Source: Parvularcula sp964556115
Lineage (GTDB): Bacteria; Pseudomonadota; Alphaproteobacteria; Caulobacterales; Parvularculaceae
Direction: 5' to 3'
Length of the DNA stretch: 64,000 nt
NCBI GenBank assembly: GCA_964556115.1
Contig: CAZKVC010000005.1
Coordinates: 124,001-188,000, forward strand
Part shown: positions 1 through 7,976 of the stretch, piece by piece
How positions within the stretch are numbered: position 1 is the first letter of the stretch
Layout: every line of letters begins with the position of its first letter
Notes under the pieces: model-generated
Told to the model about the DNA's origin: nothing
What the model saw: only the letters and a program-made list of their open reading frames with translations
The model's database searches: none
Program-made: the position numbers and the translations under genes

Positions 1-164
1 GACGTAAAAACGTTCCATGTCAATTGCCCCGGAACCAATTTCACGGATTTGAACGAAAATCGATCGTTTCAGGCAACGGTGAGAGAAGATCACAGCTCAC
101 TTCGAGATGTCGGTAGCAGAATCAAGCCCTCTTGTTCTGCGACCCTACGCGATCGTGAGAAGTC

Positions 165-239
<75 letters not shown>

Positions 240-380
240 ACTGGGAGACGTGTGTCTAACGACCTCCGGCTAGGGATGCAACGCTAAAACGGGGTGAAAA
301 TCCGCCTTTCGAGGTTGCGGTCCGGTAGGCTTCTTTGGCATGGACACAAGCCTGCGGCGGCGCTATGGGCCCGCTTCGGA

Positions 381-457
381 CGGAGTGTAGCTCAGCCTGG
401 TAGAGCACTGTCTTCGGGAGGCAGGGGCCGGAGGTTCGAATCCTCTCACTCCGACCA
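381..457 (+). tRNA. tRNA-Pro (anticodon CGG)
   Basis: Cloverleaf with acceptor CGGAGTG/CACTCCG. The D arm is GCTCAGCCTGGTAGAGC and the anticodon stem is CTGTC/GGCAG around the loop TTCGGGA, so the anticodon is CGG (reads CCG). The T arm is GGAGGTTCGAATCCTC and CCA is encoded. It lies on the opposite strand to the tRNA-Gln gene; the roughly 140 bases between them show nothing else I can support. Confidence 0.95.
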
Positions 458-535
458 TTTCCCTTTGCGAGAGGGAGTATCGATGCAGCATGTCATGCTC
501 CCTTCCCTCTTCTTAGTATCAGTGCAGGTCCGGCC

Positions 536-1417
536 GTGACGATTCCCTTCGTCAGGGCCGATCATCTCAAGGCGGGCGATGTCGACCGGCTCTCAGGGCG
601 AATCGCTCGGGTGATCGCACCCAATCCCGGACCCTTCACCTATACCGGGACGGGAACTTATCTTGTTAGTGATGGCGGCGATGCAGTGGTTATCGACCCC
701 GGGCCGGATGATGCGGACCATCTAAAGAGGGTGGTCGCGGCCGCGGGCGGGACGATCGGGCAGATCCTCATCACCCACACCCACAGGGACCATTCGGCCG
801 GGGCGGCGAGCCTCAAGGCGATGACCGGCGCCGAGATCCTCGCCTTCGCGCCGCATCCCACCTCGCCCGGTGACGCTGCGCCTGCTCTGGATGAAGGCGC
901 CGATCACGGCTTCCGGGCCGACCGCCATATAGACGACGGCGAGACCTTAAGGGTCGGCGGCGCGTCCATCACGGCGGTTCACACCCCCGGCCATATCGCC
1001 AACCATCTTTGCTTCTGTCTCGAGGAAGAGAGCGTCCTTTTCACCGGCGATCACATCATGGGCTGGGCGACGACGGTGGTCGCGCCGCCTGACGGTGACA
1101 TGGACGACTATATGGAGAGCCTCGACCTTCTTCTTCGGCGGGACGATGTCCGGTACCTACCGACCCACGGCGCGCCGATCGAAGCGCCCCTGCCCTTCGT
1201 CGAAGCGGTCAAAGCCCATCGGCACGCACGCGACAGCGCGATCATCGAGGCGGTAAGCGACGGCTCGACCATCATGGCGATCGTCGACGCTGTCTACGAA
1301 GGCCTCAACCCGGCCCTGAAGGTTGCAGCCGGGCTGAACGTCAGGGCGCATCTTGAAAGCGCGGCGCGCCGTGGCCTCGTGACCCAGGACCGCGAAGGCC
1401 GTTACCGAACGCTCTAG
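536..1417 (+). CDS. metallo-beta-lactamase-fold hydrolase (LACTB2-like)
   Basis: Binuclear-metal hydrolase of the metallo-beta-lactamase superfamily. The protein has 293 residues and a GTG start. It carries the metal motif THTHRDH (about 80-86), then HTPGH (149-153), TGDH (170-173) and a final metal-ligand His near 211. Residues from about 230 on look like the small winged-helix domain found in the LACTB2 group, whose known members cleave RNA or act as general hydrolases. A true beta-lactamase is unlikely because there is no signal peptide and the architecture is of the LACTB2 kind. The stop overlaps, tail to tail, the end of the minus-strand TPR gene. The substrate cannot be read from the sequence. 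Confidence 0.85.
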   Translation: MTIPFVRADHLKAGDVDRLSGRIARVIAPNPGPFTYTGTGTYLVSDGGDAVVIDPGPDDADHLKRVVAAAGGTIGQILITHTHRDHSAGAASLKAMTGAEILAFAPHPTSPGDAAPALDEGADHGFRADRHIDDGETLRVGGASITAVHTPGHIANHLCFCLEEESVLFTGDHIMGWATTVVAPPDGDMDDYMESLDLLLRRDDVRYLPTHGAPIEAPLPFVEAVKAHRHARDSAIIEAVSDGSTIMAIVDAVYEGLNPALKVAAGLNVRAHLESAARRGLVTQDREGRYRTL

Positions 1418-1887
1418 ATTTCGCTCGCCTGCGGTTCGGCGGCCACCGCCTCGAGGCGCTGTGCAAGCCCGGGAAATGCGATCTCGAGCGCGGCGGCCTG
1501 CTCATAGAGGACAGCGGCCCCGCGGACATTGCCCTCTTCGGCCTCGAAATCGCCCATGGCCACGAGGATTGCCGGATTTTCAGGCTCGAGTTCAGCCGCT
1601 TTCTCGAAATGCCGTCTGGCTTCATCCACCCGGCGGCCGGTCTGCGCGACTTCGGCCCTCAGGAGCCAGACGCCGGGATGGCTCGGCGCGAGTTTGGCAG
1701 CTGTCTGGGAAAGGCTTTCAGCAACAGAGAGTTCGCGTTCTTCGAGAGCCGTGCGGGACCGCTCGCAAAGAAGGCCGATACCGACTTCCGGCCCCTCTTC
1801 GACCGAGCATCGCTCAAGGCCATAGGCGGGCAGGGCCCCCATATCCGGCCACAGGGCCGAAGCGATCAATAGAAAAAGCGCGCTCAC
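1414..1887 (-). CDS. TPR-repeat protein with N-terminal signal segment
   Basis: 157 residues from a GTG start. The N-terminus (about 1-23) is hydrophobic and resembles a signal peptide or anchor. From about residue 55 there are helical pairs with TPR-like spacing, including A-RHFEKAAELEPENP near 90-105 and AAVLYEQAAALE near 122-135. Such proteins act as protein-interaction scaffolds, here probably in the periplasm or at the membrane. Two cysteines (near 27 and 41) could form a disulfide. The gene converges on the hydrolase at 536-1417 and their ends overlap by four bases. No specific function is recognised. Confidence 0.7.
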   Translation of the reverse strand: MSALFLLIASALWPDMGALPAYGLERCSVEEGPEVGIGLLCERSRTALEERELSVAESLSQTAAKLAPSHPGVWLLRAEVAQTGRRVDEARRHFEKAAELEPENPAILVAMGDFEAEEGNVRGAAVLYEQAAALEIAFPGLAQRLEAVAAEPQASEI

Positions 1888-1957
1888 GGCATCAAAGCTA
1901 GCGCAGAGCCGTCAACGCGCCAATAAGACAAAAAGGCAGACTTATCGCCAGAAGCGA

Positions 1958-2083
1958 TCAGCCCTGGCGCGCCTTGAAGCGCCGCTGGGTCTTGTTGATG
2001 ACGTAGATCCGTCCCTTGCGGCGCACGACGCGGCAGTCGCGGTGACGGTTCTTCAGCGATTTGATCGAACTACGGACTTTCAT
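1958..2083 (-). CDS. rpmJ: ribosomal protein bL36
   Basis: A short gene encoding 41 residues that begins MKVRSSIKSLKNRHRDCR and continues VVRRKGRIYVINKTQRRFK. This is the highly basic bL36 family in its longer alphaproteobacterial form, without the four zinc-ligand Cys/His set of zinc-binding forms. bL36 is a small component of the large ribosomal subunit. A purine-rich stretch GAGAGAGA lies just upstream of the ATG. It stands alone here, not in the spc operon, as is common in Proteobacteria with isolated rpmJ copies. Confidence 0.93.
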   Translation of the reverse strand: MKVRSSIKSLKNRHRDCRVVRRKGRIYVINKTQRRFKARQG

Positions 2084-2188
2084 CGGTCTCTCTCGCGAGG
2101 GGAATTCAGGAACGCGCCCTCTGCCCGAAAGACCGGGGCGAAGTCAACGCCGCATCGTTGCTTTTTCGCCCGCGGAAGCCCGCAACCA

Positions 2189-3781
2189 TCAAAAGAGAGT
2201 GGTCTGGTCGGCAGGCTTCGCCTTGGTCCTGCGTCCGCGCTTCGGCGGCAGCGAGCCGGACCCTCCCGCTCGATAGTCTCCGTCCGCGAAAGTCAATGTC
2301 AGGCTGCCCGCTTCACCGGCCCGCTCGGCGCTTTTGACGAGGCCGCCCTCTTCGTCGGTCACGAGAGCGAATCCGCGTGCAAGGACCGCCTTGTGGCTGA
2401 GGCTTTCGAGAAGCCGCCCTGCCTTCACTGTGGCAGCGGCGCGTTCATCGAGCCGCGCGCGAAGGAGGCGCAAGGGAAGCCGGGCCTGGCGCATCTCCTG
2501 ATCTCTGCGGTCGAGAACGCCGTTGCCGGCCCGCCCCAAACGCTGGCTGAGCTCGGCGAGACGCTCCCGGCCCGCTGTCATTTCCGCGCGAAGGAGACCT
2601 GGGCGAAGCCGGCCTGCCACTTCGCCGAAACCGCCTTCCGCCCGCGCCATCCTGCGGGAAAGCGCGTGATCGAGGCGCCGCGAAGGCCCGTCGAGGCGTG
2701 CCTCGCGCTGCTCCACCGGACGCAGGAGGAGACCGGGGCGAAGCCTCGGTGAGAGAGCGCCGAGCCGCGCTTCGGCCTTTTCCGGCAGCGCGGTCAGAAG
2801 GCGGCGGAGGGATCCCTCGGCAAGGTCGAGGCGCTGCTCGGGCTGTGCGAGCAGGCGTTCGGGCTGGCCAAGCCCCCGCTCCGCCGAACGAAGGCCCATG
2901 CGGGCGTTGTCGAAAGCCGCGTTCAGCTTCTGGCGTAGCCTCAGGCCGAGCTGTTCGGTGCGCGCCAGAAGCTCGGTGCGGACGGGCACCGCAATCTCGG
3001 CGGCGGCAGTGGGGGTCGGGGCCCGCACATCCGCCGCGAAGTCGATCAGCGTGGTGTCGGTCTCGTGGCCGACGGCTGAGATAAGCGGGATCGGCGAAGC
3101 GGCGGCCGCTCGCGCGACCCCTTCGTCGTTGAAGCACCAGAGGTCCTCCAGGCTGCCGCCGCCCCGCGCGACGATGATCAGGTCGGGGCGCATCGTCTCG
3201 GGAAGTTTCGCGAAACCCTCGATTCCGGCGATGATCTTCGCCGGGGCGCCCTCCCCCTGCACCACGGTCGGCCAGACGATGACATGGCTCGGATAACGGT
3301 CCCGCAGGCGGTGCAGAATATCCCTGATGACGGCGCCGGAGGGCGAGGTGACGACGCCGATCCGGCGCGGCAGCATGGGAAGGGGCCGCTTGCGCTCGGG
3401 CGCGAAGAGGCCTTCGGCGGCCAGCTTCTTCTTGCGCTCTTCATAGAGAGCCATCAGCGCCCCGGCGCCGGCTGGGGCGAGGGTGTCGATGATGAGCTGG
3501 TAGCGCGACTGGCCGGGAAAGGTGCTGAGCCGTCCGGTGGCGATCACTTCCATGCCCTGCTCGGGCTTGACCGTCTGGCGCCGGGCCGTGCCCTTCCACA
3601 TCACCGAAGACAGGACGGCCCGCTCGTCCTTGAGGTCGAGATAGACATGTCCCGAGCCTGCCCGCGTGACCCGGCCGAGCTCACCGCGCACCCGGACATA
3701 GCCGTAAGCGTCCTCGATGGTACGCTTGAGCTGGCCGGAGAGTTCGGAGACGGAGTATTCGGGGACGTTGTCGGATGCCAT
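2189..3781 (-). CDS. xseA: exodeoxyribonuclease VII large subunit
   Basis: 530 residues. XseA with XseB forms exonuclease VII, which degrades single-stranded DNA to oligonucleotides in repair. The N-terminal OB-fold is at about 8-105. The catalytic region has GVVTSPSGA (142-150) and GGGSLEDLWCFND (207-219). A long charged coiled-coil region follows, ending in the conserved LARGFALV segment near the C-terminus. The start chosen is the ATG at 3781, preceded by AGGAAGGG at good spacing; an upstream in-frame start would add ten residues without a better ribosome site. No xseB is seen in the window. Confidence 0.95.
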   Translation of the reverse strand: MASDNVPEYSVSELSGQLKRTIEDAYGYVRVRGELGRVTRAGSGHVYLDLKDERAVLSSVMWKGTARRQTVKPEQGMEVIATGRLSTFPGQSRYQLIIDTLAPAGAGALMALYEERKKKLAAEGLFAPERKRPLPMLPRRIGVVTSPSGAVIRDILHRLRDRYPSHVIVWPTVVQGEGAPAKIIAGIEGFAKLPETMRPDLIIVARGGGSLEDLWCFNDEGVARAAAASPIPLISAVGHETDTTLIDFAADVRAPTPTAAAEIAVPVRTELLARTEQLGLRLRQKLNAAFDNARMGLRSAERGLGQPERLLAQPEQRLDLAEGSLRRLLTALPEKAEARLGALSPRLRPGLLLRPVEQREARLDGPSRRLDHALSRRMARAEGGFGEVAGRLRPGLLRAEMTAGRERLAELSQRLGRAGNGVLDRRDQEMRQARLPLRLLRARLDERAAATVKAGRLLESLSHKAVLARGFALVTDEEGGLVKSAERAGEAGSLTLTFADGDYRAGGSGSLPPKRGRRTKAKPADQTTLF

Positions 3782-3828
3782 CGACCCTTCCTGCGGCAGC
3801 CCGAAGAGCACCGCAAGATTGCCGGTGA

Positions 3829-4728
3829 TCAGTCGGGCAGATCGGGCGAGACGGGTTCGTAGGTCGCGGCGTCCATGTCGCGCTCCTTCCGCTCACGGTT
3901 CTCTTCCTGAATGGCGTTGTCGCGGCCGTATTCGCGGATCAGCTGCTCACGCCGCAGCCTCTCGACCTCGGCGGCGTAGCGCTCTTGCACTTCCCGGGGG
4001 ACGGCGGCGGCATTGACCACGGAAGGGCCGAACCCTTCGAGTTCCTGCGGCCTGCCGCGCAAGGGACCATAGCGGATACGCCGCTCACCGGTGCCCAGAT
4101 CGCGGGCGAAGCTTTCCCACTCTTCGCCGATCTGATCGACCTCGGCCCGCCATCCCGAGAGAATATCCCGGCCCGCGCATTCGAGCGCCTTGTCGCGATT
4201 GTCGGCGAAGACGGCATAGCAATCGACGCCGACAATGCCGTCGGGCCGGCCCTCGCCCGGATCGACCTCCGGAAGCGCGACCTGCGGCACCTCGACCCCG
4301 CGCTTGGCCGTGGCGACATCAACGCCCTGCTCGACGTCCGGGGGCTCGTCGCCTTCGGCTTCGCCGATTTCTTCGCCCTGCTCGACGTTCTGGCCTTCGG
4401 GCAGCGCATCCTGGCCGATCTCCCCTTCCTCGAGCTCTTCAGGCTCCTCGGTTTCGGGGGTCTCGATTTCCGCGAGGGGGTCGTCCGTGGGCAAGCGGTC
4501 ATAGAGCTGGACCTCGACGACGCGCTCCCCGAGGCCGCCGCCGACCACGCCCTTCGCCACGAAGGAGGTGTAGCCCGCGGCCAGAACGAAGAGGAGGCCG
4601 AGATTGAGGAGCGCCGAGCCGAGATAGGGACTGCCCCGCCGGACCCTTCCCGTGAAGGAGACAACCCTTTCGCGCCGCATGAAACGGCGCAAACGCACTC
4701 TCCCCCGCAAAAACCTCATTCGTAACAT
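3829..4728 (-). CDS. acidic single-pass membrane protein, TonB/TolA-like layout
   Basis: About 299 residues. A short, very basic N-terminus (RGRVRLRRFMRRER) precedes one membrane helix at about 35-57. A proline- and glutamate-rich acidic stretch follows at about 80-165, then a C-terminal domain with two cysteines (about 170 and 184) and a charged helical tail. This is the layout of periplasm-spanning proteins such as TonB or TolA, but I see no recognisable TonB C-terminal domain, so the comparison is only architectural. In-frame starts at 4728, 4719 and 4680 are all possible; none has a strong ribosome site. It is divergent from purD. The reading frame continues upstream across purD as an antisense shadow. 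Confidence 0.6.
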   Translation of the reverse strand: MLRMRFLRGRVRLRRFMRRERVVSFTGRVRRGSPYLGSALLNLGLLFVLAAGYTSFVAKGVVGGGLGERVVEVQLYDRLPTDDPLAEIETPETEEPEELEEGEIGQDALPEGQNVEQGEEIGEAEGDEPPDVEQGVDVATAKRGVEVPQVALPEVDPGEGRPDGIVGVDCYAVFADNRDKALECAGRDILSGWRAEVDQIGEEWESFARDLGTGERRIRYGPLRGRPQELEGFGPSVVNAAAVPREVQERYAAEVERLRREQLIREYGRDNAIQEENRERKERDMDAATYEPVSPDLPD

Positions 4729-4789
4729 GGACGCCAGCCTTGTGCCCCCGATAAAGGCGGTCACGTGACATAAGATAGAGGTGGCCGCT

Positions 4790-6022
4790 TTGCACATCCT
4801 ACTCATCGGAAGCGGGGGACGGGAACATGCCCTCGCCTGGAAGATTTCGAAAAGCCAGCTCGTCCGCCGCCTCACCTGCGCGCCCGGCAATCCCGGCATG
4901 GAGACGCTCGGGACCTGCGTGACCATCGACGATCCGGTGCGATTCGCGCTCGACGAGAAGGTGGACCTCGTGGTGGTCGGCCCTGAGCAGCCCCTCGCCG
5001 AAGGTCTGGCTGACCGGCTGAACGAAGCGGGCATCCCCTGCTTCGGGCCTGGCCAAGCTGGTGCAAAGCTCGAAAGCTCCAAGGCCTTCACCAAGGAAAT
5101 CTGCGAGGATGCAGGCGTGCCCACCGCGCGCTGGGGCCATTTCAATGACCCGGTCATCGCCAAGGCATTCCTCGGCGGTTTTGCCGCGCCCTATGTCATC
5201 AAGGCGGACGGCCTCGCGGCGGGAAAGGGCGTTATCATCGCCGAAGACCGCGCCAAGGCCGAGGCCGCCGTCGACAAGCTCATGGAGCTTTCGGGCTCGG
5301 TGGTCATCGAGGAATTCCTCGAGGGCTTCGAGGTGTCGGTCTTCGCCCTGACGGACGGGGAATCGGTCCTGCCCTTCGGCTCGGCGAGCGATTACAAGCG
5401 CGCCTATGACGGCGACAATGGCCCGAACACTGGCGGCATGGGCTGCCTCTCGCCCCATCCGCGCTTCACGAAGCAGCTCGAAGAGATGGCCTATTCGCGG
5501 ATCATCCTTCCGACCCTCGGCGCCCTGGCCAGGAAAGGCATCCGCTATCGCGGCGTTCTTTATGCCGGGCTGATGATCACCGGGGAGGGGCCGAAGCTGA
5601 TCGAGTACAATTGCCGCTTCGGGGACCCCGAATGCCAGATCCTGATGCGCCGCCTGCGCTCCGATATCGTACCCGCCCTCTGGGGCGCAGCGACGGACCG
5701 CCTCGGCGGGGTGGGCCTCGACTGGCGCGAGGAGGCCGGGGTGCTCCTGACCTACGCGACCAAGGGCTATCCTGGCTCCTATGAAAAAGGCTCGGCGATC
5801 AAGGGCCTCGAAGACGCCGAAGCCTGCGAGGGCGCGGAGATCTTCCATGCCGGTACGTCACGCGGTGAGGACGGCGTGCTGCGGGCTGCGGGCGGGCGCG
5901 TGCTGTCTGTCACGGCCCTTGCCCTCTCGATCGCCGAGGCACGCGACCGCGCCTACGAGGCTGCCGAAGCCATCCGCTGGCCGGCGGGGTTCCACCGCAC
6001 CGATATCGCCAGGGGTTTTTGA
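4790..6022 (+). CDS. purD: phosphoribosylamine-glycine ligase (GAR synthetase)
   Basis: Second step of de novo purine synthesis: joins glycine to phosphoribosylamine using ATP. The N-terminus reads HILLIGSGGREHALAW. Further family signatures are VVGPEQPLAEGL, KADGLAAGKGV (ATP-grasp), GPNTGGMGC and EYNCRFGDPECQ. The start chosen is TTG at 4790, because GAGGTGG sits five bases before it and the resulting N-terminus matches the family exactly. The GTG at 4781 would add three residues. About 410 residues, near the usual length. No other pur gene adjoins, so the gene is transcribed apart from the pathway. Confidence 0.95.
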   Translation: MHILLIGSGGREHALAWKISKSQLVRRLTCAPGNPGMETLGTCVTIDDPVRFALDEKVDLVVVGPEQPLAEGLADRLNEAGIPCFGPGQAGAKLESSKAFTKEICEDAGVPTARWGHFNDPVIAKAFLGGFAAPYVIKADGLAAGKGVIIAEDRAKAEAAVDKLMELSGSVVIEEFLEGFEVSVFALTDGESVLPFGSASDYKRAYDGDNGPNTGGMGCLSPHPRFTKQLEEMAYSRIILPTLGALARKGIRYRGVLYAGLMITGEGPKLIEYNCRFGDPECQILMRRLRSDIVPALWGAATDRLGGVGLDWREEAGVLLTYATKGYPGSYEKGSAIKGLEDAEACEGAEIFHAGTSRGEDGVLRAAGGRVLSVTALALSIAEARDRAYEAAEAIRWPAGFHRTDIARGF

Positions 6023-6076
6023 ACCAAGGACCCATCACCCGCGTTTCATCCCCGAAGAGAAGAACGGACACCCAGC

Positions 6077-6730
6077 ATGAAAATCTTTATCGACACTGCG
6101 GATACGGACGAACTGAAGGTCGCCTTCGCCACCGGCCTCGTGGACGGCGTCACCACCAACCCTTCGCTGATCGCGAAATCGGGGCGCGACTTCAAGGAAG
6201 TCGTGGCCGACATCTGCAAGATGACCGACGGTCCCGTTTCCGCCGAGGTCGCCTCCACCGAAGCGGGCACGATGATCGAGGAAGGCAAGGCCCTCGCCGG
6301 GATCGCATCGAACGTGGTGGTCAAGCTGCCCCTCACCTGGGACGGATTGCGGGCGTGCCGCACCCTGACGGATGAAGGCATCGATACCAATGTCACCCTG
6401 TGCTTTTCGGCGACCCAGGCCTGGCTCGCGGCGAAGGCGGGCGCGACCTACATCTCCCCCTTCGTCGGCAGGCTCGACGATATCGGCCAGCAGGGCATGG
6501 AGCTGATCGGCGAGATCCGCGCGCTCTACGATGCGCAGGACTATGACACCCAGATCCTCGCCGCTTCGATCCGCGGTGCGCAGCACGTCAAGGAAAGCGC
6601 GCTTCTCGGAGCGGACGTCGCGACCATTCCGCCGAAGGTCTTCAGCTCCCTTCTCAACCATCCGCTGACGGACAAAGGGCTTGACGCCTTCGTCAAGGAC
6701 TGGGCCGGGACCGGTCAGTCGATTCTCTGA
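6077..6730 (+). CDS. fsa: fructose-6-phosphate aldolase / short transaldolase
   Basis: 217 residues of the small transaldolase (TalB/FSA) family, a class I aldolase fold. D6 in FIDTAD, the TTNPSLI motif (26-32) and the Schiff-base lysine K83 in VVVKLPLT are all present, as is the SPFVGRLDDI segment. Members act as transaldolase in the pentose phosphate pathway or as fructose-6-phosphate aldolase; sequence alone does not decide which. It lies 54 bases after purD on the same strand and may be cotranscribed. Confidence 0.92.
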   Translation: MKIFIDTADTDELKVAFATGLVDGVTTNPSLIAKSGRDFKEVVADICKMTDGPVSAEVASTEAGTMIEEGKALAGIASNVVVKLPLTWDGLRACRTLTDEGIDTNVTLCFSATQAWLAAKAGATYISPFVGRLDDIGQQGMELIGEIRALYDAQDYDTQILAASIRGAQHVKESALLGADVATIPPKVFSSLLNHPLTDKGLDAFVKDWAGTGQSIL

Positions 6731-6756
6731 AGCCTCTACCCTCACAGAGCTGAAGA

Positions 6757-6791
6757 CAAAGAAAAACCGCGCTGGATCAGCTCCAGCGCGG
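6757..6791 (-). terminator. rho-independent terminator of the 33-aa gene
   Basis: On the minus strand CCGCGCTGGA pairs with TCCAGCGCGG around a short loop and is followed by TTTTTCTTTG. It sits just below the small gene ending at 6834 and faces the right way to end its transcript. The purine-rich opposite strand gives no U-tract for the convergent fsa gene. Confidence 0.8.
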
Positions 6792-6833
6792 CGTCAGGTG
6801 GTTTGCCGGCCCTGCCGGCTTTTCCCCGCAACG

Positions 6834-6935
6834 TCAGACCAGATAGGTCATCTGCGAGAGAGCGCTCGTGGTGGCGATGCTGACGAGGATAACGGCGGCG
6901 ATCGACGCGAGCGACATGCTGATCTGGTTGAACAT
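6834..6935 (-). CDS. 33-residue hydrophobic membrane peptide
   Basis: The peptide begins MFNQISMSLASIAAV and has a single hydrophobic stretch at about residues 8-26, enough for one membrane span. The ATG at 6935 is preceded by AAAGGA at about seven bases. A strong terminator follows 40 bases after the stop. These two signals support a real short gene, although I recognise no family. A longer in-frame extension upstream to 7031 exists but lacks a better start. The peptide could be a membrane regulator, a type I toxin-like peptide or a small subunit; the sequence does not say. Confidence 0.55.
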   Translation of the reverse strand: MFNQISMSLASIAAVILVSIATTSALSQMTYLV

Positions 6936-7266
6936 GATGTGTCCTTTCTGAGTTGGCGAGAACCCTGTCGGGTCCTCTTCGCTGGGCTGGGCGATGAGTT
7001 TCTCCCTCATCGTTATTCGATATGGGTACAATTCCGGCTACCACAAGGCCGTCCGTGTGCCTTTTTTCAGTGTGTCAACAAAAAAGCGCCGCCTGCGGAA
7101 GGACAGGCGGCGCTTCAATGGCGAAAGGCAGCTGCGGCACGGGGCAATGCCGCAGCTACCGAAATCGAAGGTGTCTTCCGCCTAGGGAGTGTCTACCGGG
7201 TGGGCATCTCGCGACACTCCAGATGGACGGAAGACTGGGCCTTCGAAACCATGGTCCTTCAGTGTG
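6936..7266. other. non-coding stretch between two small genes
   Basis: This 331-base gap holds the terminator of the UrcA gene (7074-7115) and, below it, the likely promoter and leader of the 33-residue gene. On the minus strand a TTGTGG and a TATCGA-like element lie about 18 bases apart near 7015-7045, and GATGAG/CTCATC could form a small hairpin in the leader (about 6995-7013). The promoter reading is weak. Confidence 0.4.
7074..7115 (-). terminator. rho-independent terminator downstream of the UrcA gene
   Basis: On the minus strand AAGCGCCGCCTG pairs perfectly with CAGGCGGCGCTT around an eight-base loop (7096-7103), followed by TTTTTTGTTGAC. It lies about 150 bases after the UrcA stop at 7267, giving that transcript an unusually long 3' untranslated region. 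Confidence 0.85.
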
Positions 7267-7566
7267 TCAGAAGCGCGCCGCGTCGTGCAGCGCGGTAACA
7301 CCGGCGTGGCCGAGGTCATCGACGAGTTCACCAAGGAGATTGCGCGTACACTGGCTAAAACCCGTCCTCGTACCCGTCTTGTGGGTTTGGCTCTTGCAGA
7401 CGTCGCGGGCGACTTTCGTGAAGCGGTCGAGGACCGCTGCCTGGCCTGAAGAGGTCGCAAGCTCTGTCTGCTGAACTTCGACCTCGACGTTCTGGGCGTG
7501 GGCCGGTGCAGCGGTGAGGGTGAAGGCTGCAGCAAGCGCGGCAGCGGTGGTGATCGTGGCTTTCAT
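7267..7566 (-). CDS. UrcA family secreted protein
   Basis: 99 residues. The signal peptide runs through about residue 24 with an AHA|Q cleavage site. The mature part has the UrcA pattern: a beta-rich start, then ATSSGQAAVLDRFTKVARDVC and a second cysteine (C57 and C73) likely forming a disulfide. UrcA proteins are small exported proteins widespread in Caulobacterales and Sphingomonadales; their role is unknown. The start at 7566 has a strong AGGAAGGAG site. The gene is monocistronic with its own terminator. Confidence 0.78.
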   Translation of the reverse strand: MKATITTAAALAAAFTLTAAPAHAQNVEVEVQQTELATSSGQAAVLDRFTKVARDVCKSQTHKTGTRTGFSQCTRNLLGELVDDLGHAGVTALHDAARF

Positions 7567-7722
7567 ATCGGTCTCCTTCCTGACCTTGCGGTCACTACCC
7601 TCCGGGCATGTCTCAGCGGCCGCGGGACAAGGGGATCCCGTTCGGCCCCGGGACGGTCCCGAAGCGCAGTGTCCATTTTCGAAACGGGCGGGGGCCGCCC
7701 GGTTGGTGATACGCAAATGCTG

Positions 7723-7752
7723 TATCGTTTCTCGATATTATCGCTTCTCGAT
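7723..7752. promoter_or_regulatory. two tandem ATCG-N5-CGAT sites
   Basis: TATCGTTTCTCGAT (7723-7736) is repeated as TATCGCTTCTCGAT (7739-7752), with one mismatch in 14 bases and a 16-base period. Each copy is itself an inverted repeat, ATCG-N5-CGAT. Paired dyads of this size in the AT-richest part of an intergenic region suggest binding of a dimeric regulator. Which one is unknown. Confidence 0.45.
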
Positions 7753-7883
7753 GAATTACAAGATGTCGCAGTGCATTTTTCCGCGAAGAAGCGCCCGGCC
7801 GGGTGGGCCAGCGCGCGAAACCCCTCGCACTGCTTGCGAGAAAGGCCGTTTTGAGCTAGCGGCGCCGCTTCGAGCAGCGGTCG

Positions 7884-7913
7884 GCTGGCATTTGGGATGG
7901 TCCCGCCGCCAGC
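7884..7913 (+). promoter_or_regulatory. hairpin in the rpsF leader, possible S6:S18 control element
   Basis: GCTGGC (7884-7889) pairs with GCCAGC (7908-7913), enclosing a second stem GGGA/TCCC with a three-base loop and unpaired GCC on one side. It lies 64 bases before the rpsF start. Many bacteria control rpsF-rpsR through a leader RNA that binds the S6:S18 complex. The position fits, but I cannot confirm the conserved motif by eye. Confidence 0.3.
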
Positions 7914-7976
7914 AGAGCCGAAGGCGGTTCAGCGTTCCCGCGCCCCGTCTCCGCTGCCAGCAAGGGTAGAAGACGC

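Larger units (their letters stand above)
7567..7976. other. long intergenic region between UrcA gene and rpsF
   Basis: 410 bases between divergent genes. It contains an AT-richer patch (about 7700-7780) with two copies of ATCG-N5-CGAT, which probably marks promoter and operator DNA for one or both genes, and a structured element at 7884-7913 inside the likely rpsF leader. On the minus strand TTGTAA and TAATAT lie about 15 bases apart in the same patch and could serve the UrcA gene. Confidence 0.45.

Noticed and set aside
536..1417. Metallo-beta-lactamase as an antibiotic-resistance gene
   Set aside because: No signal peptide, and the domain layout is that of cytoplasmic LACTB2-like hydrolases; the superfamily is mostly not resistance enzymes.
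4729..5163. N-terminal extension of the acidic membrane protein across purD
   Set aside because: The extra residues are antisense to well-conserved purD sequence and lack a credible start; the protein more likely begins near 4728.
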